Shown one piece after another: positions 58,490 to 64,000 of a stretch of DNA of 64,000 nt. Source of the DNA: Mesostigma viride. Its lineage: Eukaryota > Streptophyta > Mesostigmatophyceae > Mesostigmatales > Mesostigmataceae. A program made the translations under genes and the position numbers. Within the stretch, counting starts at the first letter, position 1; each line of letters begins with the position of its first letter. Location of the stretch: positions 849,431 to 913,430 of the forward strand of contig RPFO01000167.1 in the NCBI GenBank assembly GCA_009746045.1, given 5' to 3'. Under the pieces are notes generated by a model that saw nothing but the letters and a program-made list of their open reading frames with translations, was not told the DNA's origin and ran no database searches.

Positions 58490-58950
58490 TATTTAATTAA
58501 TTACACCCGGCCATTCACGCATGCCATTGCACCTTCTAGAAATTGCCCCTGTGCTGGCGCCTGCCACGGGAATTTCGTCATTTTCGCGTGGAGACTTGGA
58601 AAATTTTCGACCTCTTTGTGCATTTCGAAGGAATTTCGGGGCAAAGGATCGAAAATTGCCTAGTACGTGATACCGAATATACACTTGAACTACAGTCGAT
58701 GGACTTGTACTAACTGAACTATATCTAATGCATTTGTACTAGTTGACTACATTTATACTACAGAAATGCAATGGAAGTAACATGCAACGACTTTTCAGTA
58801 AGTTATAAGTCATTGAAGTAAAATGAATACATTGCTACTTAAAGTGAACTATACAATTCACAATATTACTAAGTCTGAACTAAACTGTACTACGTTGAAC
58901 TACAGAAACAAGGCAGACAGGGCACTTAGAATTTAATGCAAAGGGCGACG
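58490..58950. other. AT-rich intergenic sequence
   Basis: Low-complexity TTGAACTAC/ACTGTACTA words from about 58680 to 58910; no gene seen. Confidence 0.6.
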
Positions 58951-59186
58951 TATTGTGCCCTACCAAGGCCTCCCAATGGCAGCCAACACTAGAACCCTAG
59001 AAAACCCACTACTCCATGAGCTCCATGTGAGGCACTGCCAGGATGGACTTCTCCGCGCGTCAAAGCGGAAAAGGGGGCATCCAGCTCGTGCGAGAAGGAC
59101 ACCCCGGGGTGCTCCCGTTTCGCTACAGAAGGGCACCATCACGCGCCTTCAGTCCACCTTCTTGGCACAGCAAGTCCTGACACATG

Positions 59187-60617
59187 TCATAGCAGGCACC
59201 GTGAGGATGGCGTTGCACCCCTGGGCCAATGCACCAAAAAACAGGTACTTTCTTGGTGTAGCTCTACGCAATGTCGCACTTGTGATACCTTCTTATCTTG
59301 GCCCGCCGTCGCCTCACGCATCTCCACCATGTCATTGGCGGCCCTCTGGAACACCCTGCCACCAGGCAGGGCACGCACCTCACCAGCCCCATGGCCTTTG
59401 CAATACCCCCCCCCTCCAGCGTGCGAGACCCCTGCCTCGCCCACCAGGTCCACCAGGTCCTTGACATCCTTGGCGTTCATGTCGCCACCACCGCATAGGC
59501 ATTGATGGGGCCGTGGTCCTCCTTTGGGCAGGGTGGTGTCCTCACGCTGAACCGGCGCTGCCACTCGGACCAAGGCCCCAGACTTCAGGAAATTGATGCC
59601 ACGAGCAGACAGGTCGTAGAGGCTGTGCTTGACTCCAGCAAAAGCCAGTGGCCATACCACGGGCTCGAGGTTTTGCGTTGCTGCCACGGACGTAGGAGCT
59701 GGGGCTTGGCTGGGACTGGGCTGGGACGGGGCTTGGGCTCCTCCTTCACCATCCTGGCCTTCTTGGCACCAGGGGGGGGCATGTCCTCCATGGCCCTGCG
59801 CTTGCGAGCAAGCGGCTTGAACTCCTCCGCGCTGCCGGCCTTCAGGTCTCATCCTCCTCCCTCATCAGCAGTGCAGGGCCTTCACGGGGGCGTTGGGGGC
59901 GACAGGGGTGGCAGGGGTGCAGTGGCACAGGGGACTTGGGGGTGACCGGCTCAGGCTCCTCAGCGTGGGCCAGCAGGGCAGCCAGGGGCCGTCCACGTCC
60001 TCCTCCTCTCCTCCTCCACCCCTCCTCCTCGTCAGAGACATGCCTCAGCCCCACTCCTCCTTGTGAGGGGCTTGTAGTCATCACCGGTGGGAGAGCGGTG
60101 GGCAGCACGCCATCATCACAAAGCCGTAGTTGACGCACTTGCGGCAGTGGGTCCGCTCCCAGTTCTCATCAGGAGGGCAGCCTGGCCCAGATCCACCTTA
60201 GACACCACTTGGCACACTTAACACGGGGCCTTCGGGTTGATGGGAGGGGCGCCGTCTGCAAGTACAATCCACATAGCATTAATTATCCCAGACCGAGTCA
60301 GTGACAAGTAACAACAAGCACTTTGGAATCAGAAAAAGGCAGTCCGGTGCAGAAAAAGCAAGCAAGAAAACGTACCAGGACCTTCCTGGTGCAGCTCAGG
60401 CAGTGGAAGGTGTAATTTCCCGTCTCCTCGCCGGGGAAGAACTCCAGCGGGAACAGGCCGCCGCACCACTCGCAGGCCTGGCGAATGGGCTTTGTGATGA
60501 TGGGAAACCGGAATCGTTGCGGGCCTTGAGGACCTCCTGCAGCACCGGCCAGAAGGATAGCAGGACCTGGACATTCCCACCCCCGTTGCGCGGATGAGGC
60601 ATGTGGTAAGGCATGCC
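59187..60617 (-). other. Broken minus-strand gene with Cys-pair motifs and a basic, Pro-rich region
   Basis: Starts at ATG 60617 behind a TATA box: MPYHMPHPRNGGGNVQ, WPVLQEVLKARN, then after a frame change PIITKPIRQACEWCGGLFPL and YTFHCLSCTRK. The CxxC..CxxC pair suggests a zinc-binding domain. A GT donor follows (GGTCCT/gtacgt, near 60375). Further minus-strand peptides are ERTHCRKC-like (60150), LARKRRAMEDMPPPGAKKAR (59810, nuclear-signal-like) and GVKHSLYDLSARGINFLKSG with KDVKDLVDLVGEAG (59640-59430). Frames shift repeatedly. Probably one gene; function unknown. Confidence 0.4.
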
Positions 60618-60639
60618 GTTGCGTCACAATCGACTGCCT

Positions 60640-61640
60640 TCTTTGTGCGAGCCAAAGAGACGATTGCGAGTACAGAGAGACGATTGATCGTCAAGAAACG
60701 ATTTGGGATCGGTGAGAAAGTTTGTGTGAGCTTGGGATGCTTGCGTGGTTTTGACCTTCGAGGCAGAGTGCCTCGGCTTTTATACCCTTTCCCGGGGTCG
60801 CAAAAATCCCGTGCTGTGAATCGGTTCCGCTTGTCAGACGAATCCCGTGGCTCATATCGTCCTGCCAGGGGACAGGATCGGAATAAAATCCGAATATGCC
60901 GTGGATCCGCCGCCCGCGGCACGAGTTCACGTGGATTCTGACAAGTCCCCGTGGATAACCGCCGATTGGCACTGGATTTCAGCGGCGCCGCGCCACTTCT
61001 GACAGACCCTGGCCGGATATTTTCTGACGATTCAGACCCACGTGGGACGGATCGGCGATCCACGGGGATCTTGTCAGACACTGAATCGTCCACGTGGATT
61101 TTCAGCGGCTTACGAACCGACGATCCGTACATTTTCAGACCCCCGTGGCACATTTCGACGATCCACGGGGATCTGTCAGAGATTCAGTAAACGACGATTC
61201 GCCACGCGGCCCAAATCTACGGTCGCGATTGGTCAAACAATCTCGTGGTTCCAGTGCGTCGGCCACGGGAAACCAGAGGCATATAGGCCGACGGACTTCG
61301 CAAAGTGGGCACAATCCATCCCGTGCCAGACCCACCATACCCACGCGAAAATCCAATCGTCGACGATTCAATCGTCCATGGCCTACCACATGAATCGTCC
61401 CGCCTTTGCTAGTTCATCGCAGCCATAGCGAGGCAGAAATCGCGATCGGGCGACCATCTTTTGATTACGAACAAGCACCACCAGGTCCAAGCCGTGGCAA
61501 ACCGGGTCAAGGACTTATGCCGATTTGTGGAGTCTTTTCCCTTTACGTCCGTATTCGGAATCGTCTTGTGTGTACGTTGAATCGTTCTAACGAATCGCCC
61601 CAAATCGTTCTGGTTCGCCCTTATCCACATGCAGATTTCC
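60640..61640. promoter_or_regulatory. Divergent intergenic region rich in G-box-like and AATCGT words
   Basis: Between a minus gene (start 60617) and a plus gene (start 61646). About ten CCACGKGGAT or CACGTGG words occur from 60840 to 61270 (for example TCCACGTGGATTTTCAG, TCCACGGGGATCTGTCAG), several followed by TCAGA. CGACGATYC and AATCGT words are spread over the whole stretch. CACGTG cores are bZIP/bHLH targets in plants; use here is inferred. Confidence 0.45.
60777..60784 (-). promoter_or_regulatory. TATA box (TATAAAAG), minus strand
   Basis: GGGTATAAAAGCCGAGG on minus, about 160 bp before ATG 60617, with a CA-rich leader containing repeated CAATCGT words. Confidence 0.5.
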
Positions 61641-61645
61641 TGAAC

Positions 61646-62508
61646 ATGCCACCCAGGGACCCCTCCCACGCGGCCTGTCCCAGTCCCAAGCACTGCAAGG
61701 TGGGCCCCCATGCCGGGGCAGACACGCCAGCAGCTCAAGAACTCGAGAAGAATCTGAAGGCGCTCAAAGAAACGGTCAAAGCCACGCGCGCCAACTTGGT
61801 GGAGAAATGCTGTGTGTGCAATGACACGGCCCAAGACGCTTGCCGTCTCAGCAACACGGACGGGCACACGTGTAAGATCTTTATGTGTGAAGGGGCGTGT
61901 CGTGAGAAGTTTATCCGCGACAACGTGCAGGCCTTGCCGGATAAGCTAGTCAGATTCCAATGCCCCAAGTGCACCGCCCTATTCGACATGAAAGCGTCCA
62001 CTTTTAATAGGTTGTTCGCCCCTGACCCCGTGTACAACGACATGCTAGCTGCTTTGACTGTTGTTTCGTGTTCCCATGAGGGTGCTATGAGTTTATGCCC
62101 CAGCCGCGATGCACTCCACGACACCACCTGTATCCATAACGTGTACGAGTGTGGACAGCGTGTCTGTCAAGTCAGCAGATGGATCCAAGCGGATCAAGAC
62201 CGCATGCCAGTTCATGGGCACCTCCTGGCTGTCCAGGAGCACATGTTGAGTGTGAAATGCAGAGCCTCGGCGCCATAGACAAGCTGTGTGATGACCAGGC
62301 CTACCTTGAGCATGCCATGTCCATGGGGGGATTAGCGAGGACAGCATGGGCCTGCTGAAGGTTGCCATCACCTCAGCAGCCGTAGATGAGAGCAAAACAA
62401 ATTGTTATGCTCATGGAGATGATGTGGGACCTGAACAAGGCCAATGCCCCGCCCGAGGCAGTCCTACAGGATGCTCAGGGGCTCTTCGATACTTCGATCC
62501 ATGATTAG
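61646..62508 (+). pseudogene. RING / SIAH-like zinc-finger protein, left palindrome arm, frameshifted
   Basis: ATG 61646 (MPPRDPSHAACPSPKHCK) leads into a coiled coil (LEKNLKALKETVKATRANLV). A RING-like Cys/His array follows: EKCCVCNDTAQDAC, GHTCKIFMCEGACREKF, FQCPKCTALFD. Next is a SIAH/TRAF-type zinc region: CSHEG, HDTTCIHNVYECG, and VQEHML-C. The frame stops at 62278; comparison with the right arm shows single-base differences that would otherwise carry it to TAG 62506-62508 (LFDTSIHD). RING plus SIAH-type fingers indicates a possible E3 ubiquitin ligase; that is an inference from motif order. The breaks may be real or consensus errors. Confidence 0.55.
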
Positions 62509-62723
62509 GGTGTGTTGAGACCGTACAGGGTCATAGAGTAGGGGCCAATGAAGCAAGTAGGAATAAAATTTTCTAAATTGAACATTAATACTTTTAAGTA
62601 TCCAAGTACAGGCCACGTGGCAGCCAGAAAGCCCGAGGTAGTACAGGTAGTACAGGTAGTTGGCATTGCACTAGAATCGCGGATTCGCGTGCCACCCTGT
62701 CCGTACCCACGGGACCCGGCAGG

Positions 62724-62796
62724 TGACGTCACGAGTACGTAAGGATGACGTCATCTAAAATGCAAAGATCGTCATCTTTACGTCATGATGACGTCA
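62724..62796. promoter_or_regulatory. Cluster of three TGACGTCA (CRE-type) palindromes
   Basis: TGACGTCA at 62724, 62746 and 62789, plus TACGTCATGATGACG around the third. The right arm repeats the cluster at 62968-63038. They sit between the converging 3' ends of the two gene copies. bZIP binding is inferred from the consensus only. Confidence 0.45.
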
Positions 62797-63250
62797 GCAA
62801 CCGACGATTCCCCGTGGTTCTCTCCAGGGACCCAAGGGAAACGGCCGTATCGCCCCGAGGGTCCAGGGTTTAGGGACGGAACGGCTTTCCCTAAACCCTG
62901 GACCCTCGGGCGATACGGCCGTTTCCCTTGGGTCCTGGAGAGAACCACGGGGAATCGTCGGTTTGCTGACGTCATCATGACGTAAAGATGACGATCTTTG
63001 CATTTAGATGACGTCATCCTTACGTACTCGTGACGTCACCTGCCGGTCCCGTGGGTACGACAGGGTGGCACGCGAATCCGCGATTCTAGTGCAATGCCAA
63101 CTACCTGTACTACCTGTACTACCTCCGCTTTCTGCTGCCACGTGGCCTGTACTTGGATACTTAAAAAGTATTTAATGTTCAATTTAGAAAATTTTATTCC
63201 TACTTGCTTCATTGCCCCTACTCTATGACCCTGTACGGTCTCAACACACC

Positions 63251-64000
63251 CTAATCATGGATCGAAGTATCGAAGAGCCCCTGAGCATCCTGTAGGACTG
63301 CCTCGGGCGGGGCATTGGCCTTGTTCAGGTCCCACATCATCTCCATGAGCATCAACATCTTTGTCTTTGCCTCCTCATCTACGGCTGCTGAGGTGATGGC
63401 AACCTTCAGCAGGCCCATGCTGTCCTCGCTAATCCCACCCATGGACATGGCATGCTCAAGGTAGGCCTGGTCATCACACAGCTTGTCTATGGCCGCCGAG
63501 GCCTCTGCCATTTCACACTCCAACATGTGCTCCTGGACAGCCAGCGAGGAGTGCCCATGAACTGGCATGCGGTCTTTGATCCGCTTGGACCATCTGCTGA
63601 CTTGACAGACACGCTGTACCCACACTCGTACACGTTATGGATACAGGTGGTGTCGTGGAGTGCCATCGCGGCCTTGGGCATAAACTCATAGCACCCCTCA
63701 TGGAACACGAAACAAAGTCAAAAGCAGCTAGCATGTCGTTGTACACGGGGTCAGGGGCGAACAACCTATTAAAAGTGGACGCTTTCATGTCGAATAGGCG
63801 GTGCACTTGGGGCATTGGAATCTGACTAGCTTATCCGCAAGGCCTGCACGTTGTCGCGATATAAACTTCTCACGACACGCCCCTTCACACATAAAGATCT
63901 TACACGTGTGCCCGTCCGTGTTGCAGACGGCAAGCGTCTTGGGCCGTGTCATTGCACACACAGCATTTCTCCACCAAGTTGCGCGCGTGGCTTGACCGTT
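63251..64000 (-). CDS. RING / SIAH-like zinc-finger protein, right palindrome arm (partial)
   Basis: Inverted copy of 61764-62508; its 5' end lies beyond the window. The C-terminal part is open here (63625 to 63251: VQEHMLECEMAEASAAIDKL, MLMLMEMMWDLNKANAPPEA, ending DTSIHD). Upstream, other frames supply CYEFMPKAAMALHDTTCIHN and KTACQFMG, which complete the C..GC..H..C..C and C.F.G..V..H..CE finger pattern. Each arm is thus broken at different places. Confidence 0.5.

Larger units (their letters stand above)
61764..64000. repeat. Large palindrome, arms at least 1.1 kb, 11-base loop
   Basis: Left arm 61764-62876, loop 62877-62887, right arm 62888-64000, running off the window. Centre arms read CCAGGGTTTAGGGA / TCCCTAAACCCTGG. 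Differences between arms are mainly one-base length changes in short runs (GTCAAAGCC/GTCAAGCC, GCATTTTAG/GCATTTAG). Confidence 0.9.

Noticed and set aside
62860..62900. Telomere-derived sequence (TTTAGGG) at the palindrome centre
   Set aside because: Only one unit per arm; not enough to claim a telomere or a healed chromosome end.

Overview
The window is eukaryotic nuclear DNA: genes are split by GT-AG introns in consistent phase, separated by long intergenic stretches, and surrounded by microsatellites, minisatellites and several classes of transposon. The recognisable host genes (a COQ2-type prenyltransferase, an EGF-containing GT29 sialyltransferase-like protein, a plant-type GT8 enzyme resembling IPUT1/PGSIP6, an F-box/LRR protein) and the CACTA-like, hAT and non-LTR elements fit a green alga or a related photosynthetic protist. 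That placement is an inference; no rRNA or organelle marker is present.

Layout. 1-4869: 3' half of a COQ2 gene on +, six exons, minisatellites in its introns. 4.9-22.1 kb: a transposon graveyard. It holds a LINE ORF1 relic, a set of terminal inverted repeats bordered by TTAATTAA arrays, and an 11.8-kb CACTA-type element (7323-19126) with perfect 56-bp terminal inverted repeats, inserted inside an (ATCC)n array. 23.3-25.0 kb: GT29 gene on -. 25.9-26.9 kb: a 5'-truncated LINE with a 15-bp target-site duplication. 27.3-31.35 kb: four-exon GT8/IPUT1-like gene on +. 33.4-35.4 kb: a 2-kb element with long terminal inverted repeats. 36.1-42.5 kb: six-exon F-box/LRR gene on +. 42.7-46.3 kb: copies of a non-LTR retrotransposon with a restriction-like endonuclease, in opposed orientations. 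46.6-47.4 kb: a GAA array. 47.5-48.6 kb: 435-bp tandem repeats. 48.8-52.4 kb: a tyrosine-recombinase fragment abutting a hAT transposon with an intron-containing transposase. 52.4-54.36 kb: a 232-bp satellite that flips orientation and runs into a 25-N gap. 54.4-60.6 kb: coding-like sequence that changes frame every 100-200 bases. 60.6-64 kb: a TATA/G-box-rich intergenic region, then a RING/SIAH-like gene that is the left arm of a palindrome centred near 62,882 and running off the window.

The host genes do not form a pathway. COQ2 acts in ubiquinone synthesis, GT29 and GT8 in Golgi glycosylation, and the F-box protein probably in ubiquitin ligation. The most informative signals lie in the repeats: nested insertions whose empty sites can be rebuilt from other copies in the window, 25-37-bp retrotransposon 3' ends flanked by their own target duplications, and intronic copies of exon edges that carry splice sites.
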